Positions 6,116 through 13,164 of a stretch of DNA of 13,346 bases are shown here, piece after piece. How positions within the stretch are numbered: the stretch's first letter is position 1; every line of letters begins with the position of its first letter. The stretch is from NCBI GenBank assembly GCA_036279835.1, contig DASUII010000296.1, positions 1 to 13,346 on the forward strand, written 5' to 3'. The translations under genes were made by a program, and so were the position numbers. The notes under the pieces were generated by a model, which saw only the letters and a list, made by a program, of their open reading frames with translations, ran no database searches and had not been told where the DNA came from. The stretch is from GCA-003244245 sp036279835 (GTDB lineage: Bacteria; Actinomycetota; Actinomycetes; Mycobacteriales; Pseudonocardiaceae).

Positions 6116-7190
6116 GATAGGAAGTGTCGTTAACCAGACTCACCGTGGCGGGACCGTCGGGATAGAACTCCGCCACCGACAGCGATGCGACATCCAGGTG
6201 CAACCTGTGCAACAGCGACGGTCCGGCTTCGAGCGCCATCCGCAGCAGCGCCTTGATCGGCGTGACGTGGCTGACCACGATCAGCGTCGTGGCGCCGTGT
6301 TCGGAGATCAGCTGGTCCCGCACCCGGCGAACCCTTCGGTGAACTGCATCCATGCTTTCGCCGCCCGGCGGGGCCAGCGAGGTGTCGGTCAACCACCTGG
6401 CATGCAGGTCCGGATCCCGTTCTCGGGCTTCGGCGAAGGTCAAACCCTCCCAGGCACCAAAGTCGGTCTCGATCAGTCCATCGTGGACGGTCAACGGCAC
6501 AGCCAGCGCGTCGGCCACGGGTTGGGCAGTCTGTTGTGCCCGCCGTAGCGGCGAGCTGACCACCGCAGCGACACCGTTGGTGTTGGCAAGCCGAGCCGCG
6601 GCAGCGGCCGCTTGGCGCTCCCCCAGCTCAGTCAACGGCAGGTCCGCGCGCCCGGAATAGCGGCGTTGCGCGGAGTGCTCGGTCTGACCGTGCCGCAGCA
6701 TCAGCAGCCGCGTCGGGGAGCCGGTGGCGCCGGTCCAGTGCGATGGCGGCGCCGGCTGCGCCGCCACGCGCGGGGTGATGCCGGCCTGGGTGTCCATCGC
6801 CTCGTTGGCCAGCCGGTCTGCGTGCGCGTTGCGGGCTCGCGGTACCCAGGTGTATTTAACGTGGCCGAGCTGGCGGGCCAGCTCGGCCGCCTCGCTGACC
6901 AACGGTCGCAGGTGCGGTTGCTTGACCTGCCACCGACCGCTCATCTGCTCGACCACCAGCTTGGAGTCCAGCCGAGCCTCGGCGGACTGAGCGCCCTCCT
7001 TGACTGCGGCGCGCAGCCCTGCGATGAGACCCGTGTACTCGGCAACGTTATTGGTGGTCGTGCCCAAGCCCCCAGAAGTCTCCGCGAGTAGCTCCCCGGT
7101 GTCGGCGTCGCGTACCACCGCGCCGTACCCGGCCGGACCGGGGTTGCCGCGCGAGCCACCGTCGGCCTCGATGATGACGCGCCGGGTCAC
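6108..7190 (-). CDS. Bifunctional RNase H / histidine-phosphatase fusion (Rv2228c-like)
   Basis: A 360-residue two-domain protein. Residues 1-135 are a type I RNase H that cuts RNA in RNA-DNA hybrids, with catalytic acids D10 (EADGGSRGNPGPAG), E51 (NNVAEYTGL), D75 (LDSKLVV) and D125 (NAHADRLAN). Residues 160-360 are a CobC/phosphoglycerate-mutase-like histidine phosphatase: LMLRHGQTE with R166 and H167, SSPLRRAQQTA, ETDFGAWEGL, and SHVTPIKALL with H308. The same fusion is Rv2228c in M. tuberculosis, where the phosphatase half has alpha-ribazole phosphatase activity and so touches cobalamin synthesis. The start is GTG 7190, which overlaps the stop of the zinc-ribbon gene in a GTGA junction and implies translational coupling. 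The 3' end overlaps the convergent permease gene by 8 bp. Confidence 0.96.
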   Translation of the reverse strand: MTRRVIIEADGGSRGNPGPAGYGAVVRDADTGELLAETSGGLGTTTNNVAEYTGLIAGLRAAVKEGAQSAEARLDSKLVVEQMSGRWQVKQPHLRPLVSEAAELARQLGHVKYTWVPRARNAHADRLANEAMDTQAGITPRVAAQPAPPSHWTGATGSPTRLLMLRHGQTEHSAQRRYSGRADLPLTELGERQAAAAAARLANTNGVAAVVSSPLRRAQQTAQPVADALAVPLTVHDGLIETDFGAWEGLTFAEARERDPDLHARWLTDTSLAPPGGESMDAVHRRVRRVRDQLISEHGATTLIVVSHVTPIKALLRMALEAGPSLLHRLHLDVASLSVAEFYPDGPATVSLVNDTSYLT

Positions 7191-7963
7191 CGACCGGACT
7201 CCGCTGAGAGATCCGACGGGGTTGATAGGCCGGATTCAGCGGTGCGCACCAGCACAACACCGCACTCTTCGCAGCGCACCACCTCGTCGGAGGCGGCGTC
7301 CCGCAAGTGCCCGATCGCGGTGCGGTCCAGCTCTAAGCGGCAGGCGCCACAACGGCCCTCGCGCACCAACGCCGCACCGGTACCATTGCGGGCCCGGATC
7401 CGCTCATAGAGCGACGCCAGATCCGCGGGCAGCTCACCGATGAGCACGCGGCGCTCTAGCGCACCGTGCTCTTCGATGGACGTCACGTCCGCCAATGCCT
7501 CATCGCGGCGGCGAACGGCATCGAGCCGACGCTGCTCTACGTCGACCAACCCCACTCGGCCGCGCTCAAGGTCGGCGGCGGTGGCCTCGCGCCGCTCCAT
7601 CACGTCCAGCAGCTCGTCCTCCAGCACCGTCTGGCGACGTCGCAGGGTCGCCAACTCGTGTTGTAGGTCTTCCAGCTGCTTACCCGAGGAGATCGATCCG
7701 GAATCGAGCAGACCGCGGTCCCGATCCTCTCGGGTCCGTACCTGCTCGATCTCGGCTTCCAGCTTGCGGATGTCGCGGTCCAGGTCCGACACCGCCGTCT
7801 CCGCGGCGACCATCGTGTCCCGGGCAGACTGCAGGGACTTGTCCGCCTGCTCGACCTCGACGAGTTCGGGCAACGACCGGCGGCGGTGCGCGGCGCGGGT
7901 CAGCTCGGCGTCCACCGCGGCCAGATCAAGCAGCCGGCGTTGTGCGGCGGGATCGGCGTTCAC
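7187..7963 (-). CDS. Coiled-coil zinc-ribbon protein (Rv2229c-like)
   Basis: A 258-residue protein with a long helical coiled coil (about residues 10-170, rich in E, R, L and Q heptads) followed by a C4 zinc ribbon: C205-x2-C208 (CGAC) and C231-x2-C234 (CEEC). The conserved TSIEEHGALERRVL and LYERIRARNGTGAA precede the ribbon. This matches the family of Rv2229c, described in databases as a C4-type zinc-ribbon nucleic-acid-binding protein of unknown exact role, nearly always next to the RNase H/phosphatase gene in actinobacteria. GTG 7963 is preceded by GGGAGG at 8-nt spacing. Its stop overlaps the next gene's start (GTGA). Nucleic-acid binding is a family-level expectation, not something shown here. 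Confidence 0.93.
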   Translation of the reverse strand: MNADPAAQRRLLDLAAVDAELTRAAHRRRSLPELVEVEQADKSLQSARDTMVAAETAVSDLDRDIRKLEAEIEQVRTREDRDRGLLDSGSISSGKQLEDLQHELATLRRRQTVLEDELLDVMERREATAADLERGRVGLVDVEQRRLDAVRRRDEALADVTSIEEHGALERRVLIGELPADLASLYERIRARNGTGAALVREGRCGACRLELDRTAIGHLRDAASDEVVRCEECGVVLVRTAESGLSTPSDLSAESGR

Positions 7964-8024
7964 CGCGTGAGCCTCCCAAGTTGGTTGTGGACATTGACCG
8001 TACCGCCGAGGGCCGCGCGCCGAC

Positions 8025-8054
8025 GTATCGCCGTTCGACTCCGAATGGCGATAC
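8025..8054. repeat. Hairpin repeat 1 in the cobC to zinc-ribbon gap
   Basis: GTATCGCCGTTCG pairs with CGAATGGCGATAC across a 4-base loop (ACTC): 13 pairs with one G-U wobble. No T-run follows on either strand, so it is not a standard intrinsic terminator. Its right half and loop are repeated in the second hairpin 42 bp on. Confidence 0.75.
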
Positions 8055-8070
8055 CGGGACGGTCGCGAAC

Positions 8071-8092
8071 CGCAATTCGGCTCCGAATGGCG
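8071..8092. repeat. Hairpin repeat 2 in the cobC to zinc-ribbon gap
   Basis: CGC-A-ATTCGG-CT-CCGAAT-G-GCG folds into a 6-bp stem with a mismatch and three further pairs. The 17-base stretch TTCGGCTCCGAATGGCG (8076-8092) repeats 8034-8050 with one substitution. The pair looks like a tandem palindromic element that could act in the cobC-zinc-ribbon transcript. Confidence 0.65.
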
Positions 8093-8099
8093 TCGGCGG

Positions 8100-9125
8100 T
8101 CATGACAGCGCAGCCCGCAGGGCGGCTACGAGCACACGAGCGATTTCAGGCGGGCGCACGGCGACGCGCAGGTGGTCTGGAGATAGACCCGGGAACGTGT
8201 CCGCGCGGCGGACGGCGATGCCGGCGTCGGCCAAGACGGTGCGGACCCGCTCACCTCCAGGCACGTGCAGCAGTAGGAACGGTGCGGCGGCCGGCTGCTG
8301 GATCGTGAGACCCGGCAGGCCGGCCAGCTGATCGACCATCCACTGACGGTTCTGCACGGCCTGCCCAGCCGCGGCAGTGGCTTCGGCGACCGCAGCTGGG
8401 GCGCTGCAGGCCCGCACCGCCTCCAACACCAGAGTGCCGACCGGCCATGGCGGCCGCGGCGCCGCCAGCCGGGCCAGCAAATCGGGCGCGCCCAGCACGT
8501 AGCCCGCCCGGAGCCCTGGCAGTGCCCAGGTCTTGGTGAGACTGCGAAATACCAGCAGGCCGCGAGTGTGGCGATCGGCTGCCAACGATTCCCGCTCCCC
8601 GGGGACCGCATCGGCGAAGGCCTCATCTACTACGAGCACCCGTCCTGGCCGGGCCAGCGCGCGCAGCACCTCGGCTGGATGCAGCACCGAAGTCGGGTTG
8701 GTGGGGTTGCCGAGCACCACTAGATCGGCCTCGACGGGAATTCGCTGGGGCTGCAACCGGTGTGCGGTGTCGGTGAACACTCGCCTTACCGTGATGCCCG
8801 CCCGGCGCAGCGCCACCTCTGGTTCGGTGAACGACGGGTGCACGACCACCGCTGACCGGGGTGCCAGCGCGGGCAAGAGCGCGAAACCCTCCGCCACCCC
8901 AGCAAGCACCAGCACCTCAGCAGGGTCACGGTCGTGCCGGGCGGCCACCGCGGCGCGGGCGGCGGCGTCCTGCGCAGCGGAGGGATAGCGGCCGAGCCCG
9001 TCCAACGCCGCAATCAGCCGCTCGCGCAACCACACCGGAGGTTGGCCGCCACGCACGTTCACAGCGAAGTCGAGCAAACCCGGTGCGGCGTCGACATCGC
9101 CGTGGTGCCGCAGTAGTTGGTCCAT
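8100..9125 (-). CDS. cobC: CobC-like PLP aminotransferase / threonine-phosphate decarboxylase (Rv2231c-like)
   Basis: A fold-type I PLP enzyme of about 341 residues, related to histidinol-phosphate aminotransferase and to CobD/CobC L-threonine-phosphate decarboxylases of cobalamin side-chain synthesis. Seen: N-terminal LLRHHGDVDAAPGLLDFAVN, the cofactor-binding N140 in GNPTNPTS, D167 in VVDEAF, the Schiff-base lysine K198 in SLTKTWALPGLRAGY, and R206 in the same motif. The ATG at 9125 (MDQLLRHHGD) is preferred because homologues begin close to LLRHHGD. The frame is open to a GTG at 9287, but the extra 54 residues look like translated noncoding sequence. No Shine-Dalgarno was seen. The organism's B12 role is supported by the phosphatase half of the nearby RNase H fusion. 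A general amino-acid aminotransferase role is the alternative. Confidence 0.88.
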   Translation of the reverse strand: MDQLLRHHGDVDAAPGLLDFAVNVRGGQPPVWLRERLIAALDGLGRYPSAAQDAAARAAVAARHDRDPAEVLVLAGVAEGFALLPALAPRSAVVVHPSFTEPEVALRRAGITVRRVFTDTAHRLQPQRIPVEADLVVLGNPTNPTSVLHPAEVLRALARPGRVLVVDEAFADAVPGERESLAADRHTRGLLVFRSLTKTWALPGLRAGYVLGAPDLLARLAAPRPPWPVGTLVLEAVRACSAPAAVAEATAAAGQAVQNRQWMVDQLAGLPGLTIQQPAAAPFLLLHVPGGERVRTVLADAGIAVRRADTFPGLSPDHLRVAVRPPEIARVLVAALRAALS

Positions 9126-9550
9126 GTGGACATGCACGCTATCGGGCCCGGACGCCTGCTCCGGCGTACGGCGCCACACCCGCCCCGCAGGAGGTGCGCT
9201 GTGGTGATTTGCGGATGCCTGAAGGCGCAACTTCGCGAGAAAGTTGCCCGTCACGGCACCTCCGCGCGCGGCAACTCCGACTTCCACGGACTTCAGAAAC
9301 CTACCTGATTGTCAAGTCGCAAGGTCGTACTCGCTGCGGATAACTGGGCTCAGTACCGCGGCGGTAAGCCCGGCTAGAGTGTGCGGTAGGACTCGCACGC
9401 CTCGCGCACCGGCACGTCTAACGCAGTTGTTACCGGCCGTGAGCCGGCGCAGTGGACATGGCCCAGACCCCGCCATGGAGCACTCAGCGTTGATCGGCAC
9501 GTGGTGGCACCGCCGTGGTGCTACCGATCGTGATGATGACTTGAGGAACC
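9126..9550. promoter_or_regulatory. Divergent intergenic region between cobC and the desaturase operon
   Basis: About 425 bp with no supported gene. Elements seen: a perfect palindrome TACCGC-G-GCGGTA at 9354-9366, a candidate rightward -10 box TAGAGT at 9375-9380, a TTGACA on the minus strand at 9315-9310 (a -35-like match towards cobC, with no good -10 behind it), and a 9-bp hairpin with one G-U pair (9503-9511 with 9517-9525) just before the desaturase ribosome site. No B12-box or other riboswitch core was recognised. The promoter and operator calls are visual guesses. Confidence 0.35.
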
Positions 9551-10555
9551 ATGACGATGAGCACCCCCGCCGCGGCATCCACCCCCGCACCGAGAAACCA
9601 GTCAGCTGATGACGTTCAGGAGTTGGTCACCAGCCGGGGCACCCGCGCCGGACCACGCCCGATGTTGCACGGTCGACGCCCCGGCAGCGAACAGCTCCTC
9701 GTCACGCTGTTCATCGTGTTGCCGACGCTTGCCCTGATCGCCGCTGTCCCCTTCGCCTGGGGTTGGGGCCTGACCTGGACCGACATCGGTTTGGCCGTGT
9801 TCTTCTACCTACTGTGCGGCCTCGGCGTGACCGCCGGCTTCCACCGCTACTTCACCCACCGGGCCTTCAAGGCCAACCGCGCCCTGCGGATCGCGCTTGC
9901 AGTCGCGGGCAGCATGGCCTTCCAAGGCTCGATCATCACCTGGGTCGCCGATCATCGCCGCCACCACATCTTCACTGACCAGGAGGGCGATCCCCATTCA
10001 CCCTGGCTTTTCGGCACATCCGCTGCAGCGGTGGCCAAGGGCTTCTGGCACGCCCACCTCGGCTGGCTGTTCGACAGGGACAAGACCAATACCTACCGGT
10101 TCGCCCCCGATCTGCTCGCCGATCCTGACATCCGCCGGGTGAACCAGCAGAACGCCGGATGGTCGACCCTGAGCCTGACCATGCCGATCCTGCTGGGCGG
10201 CCTCATCAGCTGGTCGTGGTGGGGTGGGCTGACCGCGTTCTTCTGGGCCGGACTCGTCCGCGTCGCCGCGCTGCACCACGTCACCTGGTCAACCAACTCG
10301 ATCTGCCACATGATCGGGAACCGACCGTTCACCCAGCGCGACCGCTCTACCAACTTCTGGCCGCTGGCCATCCTGTCCATGGGCGAGTCCTGGCACAACC
10401 TGCACCACGCTGATCCGACCTGTGCCCGTCACGGCGTCCGCCGCGGCCAGCTCGACATGACCGCTCGGCTGATCTGGATCTTCGAGAAGTTCGGTTGGGC
10501 ACACGACGTCCGCTGGCCAAGCGCCCGCCGGCTGGCCCGCGTAACCGCCGCCTAG
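9551..10555 (+). CDS. Membrane acyl-CoA / fatty-acid desaturase (delta-9 type)
   Basis: A 334-residue integral membrane di-iron desaturase that introduces a double bond into a saturated acyl chain using O2 and two electrons. All three histidine boxes are intact: HRYFTH (98-103), HRRHH (135-139) and HNLHH (282-286). An additional histidine pair, LHH at 242-243, is also usual for the family. Hydrophobic helices lie near 48-68, 77-97, 111-130, 205-222 and 224-242. There is no fused cytochrome b5 or ferredoxin domain, so electrons must come from a partner. ATG 9551 has GAGGA four bases upstream; an in-frame ATG at 9557 is the alternative. The stop is two bases before the likely GTG start of the cytochrome/molybdopterin gene, so the two are co-transcribed. 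Confidence 0.95.
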   Translation: MTMSTPAAASTPAPRNQSADDVQELVTSRGTRAGPRPMLHGRRPGSEQLLVTLFIVLPTLALIAAVPFAWGWGLTWTDIGLAVFFYLLCGLGVTAGFHRYFTHRAFKANRALRIALAVAGSMAFQGSIITWVADHRRHHIFTDQEGDPHSPWLFGTSAAAVAKGFWHAHLGWLFDRDKTNTYRFAPDLLADPDIRRVNQQNAGWSTLSLTMPILLGGLISWSWWGGLTAFFWAGLVRVAALHHVTWSTNSICHMIGNRPFTQRDRSTNFWPLAILSMGESWHNLHHADPTCARHGVRRGQLDMTARLIWIFEKFGWAHDVRWPSARRLARVTAA

Positions 10556-10557
10556 CC

Positions 10558-12282
10558 GTGCAGAGCTTCCGGTCGCAGCTGACTGCGGGCGAGGATGCCG
10601 TCGATCCCGTTACTTGGGCTGGGGCAGTACCGCAGGCACACGGTATCGCTCCCCGGGTACGGGTCGGCCACAGCAGGTGGTTCAACCTGCTCTGGTTACT
10701 ACCGATCGGGTTCGTCGTCTTGATCGTCGCGGTGGCAGCCGCGAAGGGCCTGCGCGCTACCCCGTCGGTGGCAAGGTTCATCGAGCGCTATTCCGGCACC
10801 GTCGAAGCAACCGGCTCCGGGCCGAATTCGGGGCTGCCCCTCTGGGTGGGAGCGCTGCATTTTCTCAACCTGTTCTTGATAATCTTCATCATCCGGTCAG
10901 GGGTGCAGATCCTCAGTGACCACCCTCGGTTGTACTGGACCCGGCACAGCACTCCGGGCAAGGACTGGTTCCGCATTCAGAAGCCGGTTCCCGCCGACCC
11001 ACTGTGGACCGCGAAGCAGGATTCCATCAGCCTGCCAGGACAGATCGGCCTGCCCGGGATTCGGCACTCGATCGGGCTGGCCCGCTGGTGGCATCTGGGC
11101 ATCGACACTCTGTGGTTGCTCAACGGCCTGGCCTTCTACGTTCTCCTGTTCGCGACCGGGCAGTGGCGGCGACTGATCCCTACCAGCTGGGATGTCTTCC
11201 CGAACGCCGGGTCGGTGCTGATCCAGTACCTATCACTGAACTGGCCGACCGAAACCGGGTGGGTGGCATACAACGGCCTGCAGCTGATCGCCTATTTCAT
11301 CACGGTCTTTCTCGCTGCCCCACTCGCGGTCATCACCGGCCTGGGCATGTCACCCGCGCTGTCTACCCGCTTCAAACGGATCAGCAAGGTGCTCAGCATC
11401 CAGACGGCACGGTCACTGCATTTCCTCGTGCTGGTCTGGTTCCTGCTGTTCATCGTGATCCACGTCACCCTGGTATTCACCACCGGTCTGCTACGCAACC
11501 TCAACCACATCTACGCCGGGAGAAACGACGGCAGCTGGATCGGCTTCGGAGTATTCGCGGCCTCCATGGTCGTCGTCATCGCCGGCTGGGTTGCGGCTAC
11601 CCCCTTCACCCTGCGTCACCCGCGGGTGGTGCAGCGGGTAGGCTTCGCGCTGATCGGCCCTGCGCAACGCCTATTCGAGCACCTGGACTCCACTCCAGGC
11701 GAGTACACCGACAAGGACATCTCACCCTACTTCTGGCACAACGGGCAGTACCCAGACTCGCCGGAATACCAGGCGCTGTTGCAGGGCAATTTTGTCGACT
11801 ACCGGCTGCGGATCAACGGCTTGGTCGACAACCCCGTCGATCTCGATCTGGCACAGTTGCGGGCACTTCCGCCGCAGGAGCAGATCACCCAGCATTTCTG
11901 TATCCAGGGTTGGTCGGGTATCGCCAAGTGGCGTGGAGTGTCGATGCAGACCATCATGAACCTGGTCACTCCGCAGCCTGAGGCGAAGTGGGTCGTCTTC
12001 TACTCCCTCGGTGACGGCCCGGACAAGGGCGTCTACTACGACGCCCATCCCATCGAGCAGATGAGCTACCACCTGACGATGTTGGCCTACGACATGAATG
12101 GCCAGCCGCTGTCTTTTGGCCACGGCGCCCCGCTCCGGCTGCGTAACGAGACCCAGCTCGGTTTCAAACAGGTCAAGTGGATCAAGGGAGTGGAATTCGT
12201 CGCGCATTACTCGCAGCTCGGCGGCGGCTACGGCGGTTACAACCAGGACCACGAGTTCTTCGGTTATCGACAATCCATCTAG
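10558..12282 (+). CDS. Cytochrome b561-like membrane domain fused to a sulfite-oxidase-type molybdopterin domain
   Basis: About 574 residues. The first 350 contain six hydrophobic helices (roughly 41-63, 96-113, 178-200, 234-263, 286-310, 326-348) in the style of YedZ/formate-dehydrogenase-gamma/cytochrome b561 proteins. Candidate haem ligands are H101 (GALHF), H179 (WWHLG), H288 (SLHFL) and H302 (VIHVT). Residues from about 410 form the molybdopterin domain (DYRLRINGLVDNP), with the Mo-ligand cysteine C448 in QHFCIQGWSGIAKWRGV and conserved YYDAHPIEQM and LRLRNETQLGFKQVKWI near the end. The likely role is a membrane-bound oxidoreductase exchanging electrons between a molybdenum site and haem or quinone. 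GTG 10558 is preferred; an in-frame TTG at 10495 would lie inside the desaturase gene. No Tat motif is seen. The substrate is unknown. Confidence 0.9.
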   Translation: MQSFRSQLTAGEDAVDPVTWAGAVPQAHGIAPRVRVGHSRWFNLLWLLPIGFVVLIVAVAAAKGLRATPSVARFIERYSGTVEATGSGPNSGLPLWVGALHFLNLFLIIFIIRSGVQILSDHPRLYWTRHSTPGKDWFRIQKPVPADPLWTAKQDSISLPGQIGLPGIRHSIGLARWWHLGIDTLWLLNGLAFYVLLFATGQWRRLIPTSWDVFPNAGSVLIQYLSLNWPTETGWVAYNGLQLIAYFITVFLAAPLAVITGLGMSPALSTRFKRISKVLSIQTARSLHFLVLVWFLLFIVIHVTLVFTTGLLRNLNHIYAGRNDGSWIGFGVFAASMVVVIAGWVAATPFTLRHPRVVQRVGFALIGPAQRLFEHLDSTPGEYTDKDISPYFWHNGQYPDSPEYQALLQGNFVDYRLRINGLVDNPVDLDLAQLRALPPQEQITQHFCIQGWSGIAKWRGVSMQTIMNLVTPQPEAKWVVFYSLGDGPDKGVYYDAHPIEQMSYHLTMLAYDMNGQPLSFGHGAPLRLRNETQLGFKQVKWIKGVEFVAHYSQLGGGYGGYNQDHEFFGYRQSI

Positions 12283-12310
12283 CGGGTCTGAATCTAAAGG
12301 AGAGGCTTGA

Positions 12311-12643
12311 ATGGAGAAATTCTCATTGACCGCCCTGGTGCGTCAACAACTCGACCTGGCGCAGAACTCATCAAGTGGTCGAAGCGCCCACACTGTATAC
12401 GGCGGACACGAACATGTGCTGCGCCAAACTCTGATCGCTTTGGTTGCCGGTCAGAAACTCGATGACCATGAAAACCCGGGGGAAGCGACCGTCCATGTCC
12501 TGCACGGGCACGTTGTTCTGAGGACGGGCGACACGTCCTGGCACGGCTCGTCCGGAGATCTTCTGATCGTGCCTGATTCCCGGCACTCGCTCGAGGCCAC
12601 GGAAGCTGCCGCGGTGCTCCTCACCGTGGCCAAGCACAGCTAG
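12311..12643 (+). CDS. Small cupin-domain protein
   Basis: A 110-residue single-domain cupin (compact beta-barrel). Motif 1 is LDDHENPGEATVHVLHGHV, with H53 and E58 kept but N55 where the second histidine of H-x-H usually is. Motif 2 is GDLLIVPDSRHSLEA, with P88 and H92 kept. A metal site of two histidines and one glutamate is therefore possible, but weaker than in enzymatic cupins, and a sensor or binding role is equally likely. ATG 12311 has AAGGAG at 8-nt spacing. It follows the molybdopterin gene by 28 bp and precedes ptpA by 40 bp, so it is the third gene of the desaturase unit. Its relation to the two redox proteins is inferred only from position. Confidence 0.85.
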   Translation: MEKFSLTALVRQQLDLAQNSSSGRSAHTVYGGHEHVLRQTLIALVAGQKLDDHENPGEATVHVLHGHVVLRTGDTSWHGSSGDLLIVPDSRHSLEATEAAAVLLTVAKHS

Positions 12644-12683
12644 CACCACGTCCAAGCTCCAAGAATCGGCCACACTAGGCGAT

Positions 12684-13157
12684 GTGGGAAACTCAGGGCG
12701 TTATCACGTGTGCTTCGTGTGCACCGGGAACATCTGCCGCTCGCCGATGGCCGAGATCGTCTTCGCAGACGCATTGGGCCGGGAAAGCCTGGCCGACCGG
12801 GTGCGCGTGAGCAGTGCGGGAATCGGTGGCTGGCACATTGGTAATCCTGCGGATCCGCGAACCGCCGAGGCGCTGCGCCGGGCTGGATACCCCTGCGAGC
12901 ATGTCGCAGCGCAGCTCGGCGCGCAGCACCTGTCCGCCGACCTGCTGGTCGCGCTGGACTCCGGGCATCTCGCGGATCTGCGCCGGCTGATCGGTGATCC
13001 GCAGCGAGTTGTGCTGCTGCGATCTTTCGATAAGGCCGCGGGTCAGGCCCTTGACGTGCCCGACCCGTACTACGGCGAGCACGGCTTCGACGACGTGCTG
13101 AGCATGGTTCGCGCAGCGATGCCCGGGTTGCTGGCGTGGGTGCGTGAGCGGTCATGA
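12684..13157 (+). CDS. ptpA: Low-molecular-weight protein-tyrosine phosphatase (PtpA-like)
   Basis: A 157-residue LMW phosphatase that hydrolyses phosphotyrosine through a cysteinyl-phosphate intermediate. The P-loop C13-T-G-N-I-C-R19-S is at the N-terminus (FVCTGNICRSPMAE), and the general acid D127 is in DVPDPYYG. Other family blocks are RVSSAGIGGWHIGNPADPR and HLSADLLVALDSGH. The best-known actinobacterial relative is M. tuberculosis PtpA (Rv2234), which shares the same neighbourhood. The start is GTG 12684, since the nearby ATG at 12682 is out of frame. There is no clear ribosome site. The fructosamine kinase gene starts 7 bp after its stop, so the two are probably co-transcribed. No PtkA-like HAD gene precedes it. 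Confidence 0.95.
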   Translation: MGNSGRYHVCFVCTGNICRSPMAEIVFADALGRESLADRVRVSSAGIGGWHIGNPADPRTAEALRRAGYPCEHVAAQLGAQHLSADLLVALDSGHLADLRRLIGDPQRVVLLRSFDKAAGQALDVPDPYYGEHGFDDVLSMVRAAMPGLLAWVRERS

Positions 13158-13164
13158 CGCCCGC

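Noticed and set aside
8025..8092. CRISPR array or intrinsic terminator
   Set aside because: There are only two related units, they are palindromic with no unique spacers of constant length, and no T-tract follows the hairpins.
9126..9287. 54-residue N-terminal extension of CobC from GTG 9287
   Set aside because: Family homology starts at LLRHHGD just after ATG 9125. The extension has no family motif, and a TTGACA on the same strand lies just upstream of 9287.
9126..9550. Cobalamin riboswitch upstream of cobC
   Set aside because: No B12-box or conserved riboswitch core could be recognised on the minus strand.
10495..10557. TTG 10495 as the start of the cytochrome/molybdopterin protein
   Set aside because: It would lie within the desaturase coding region and add a basic, low-complexity leader. 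GTG 10558 directly after the desaturase stop is more economical.
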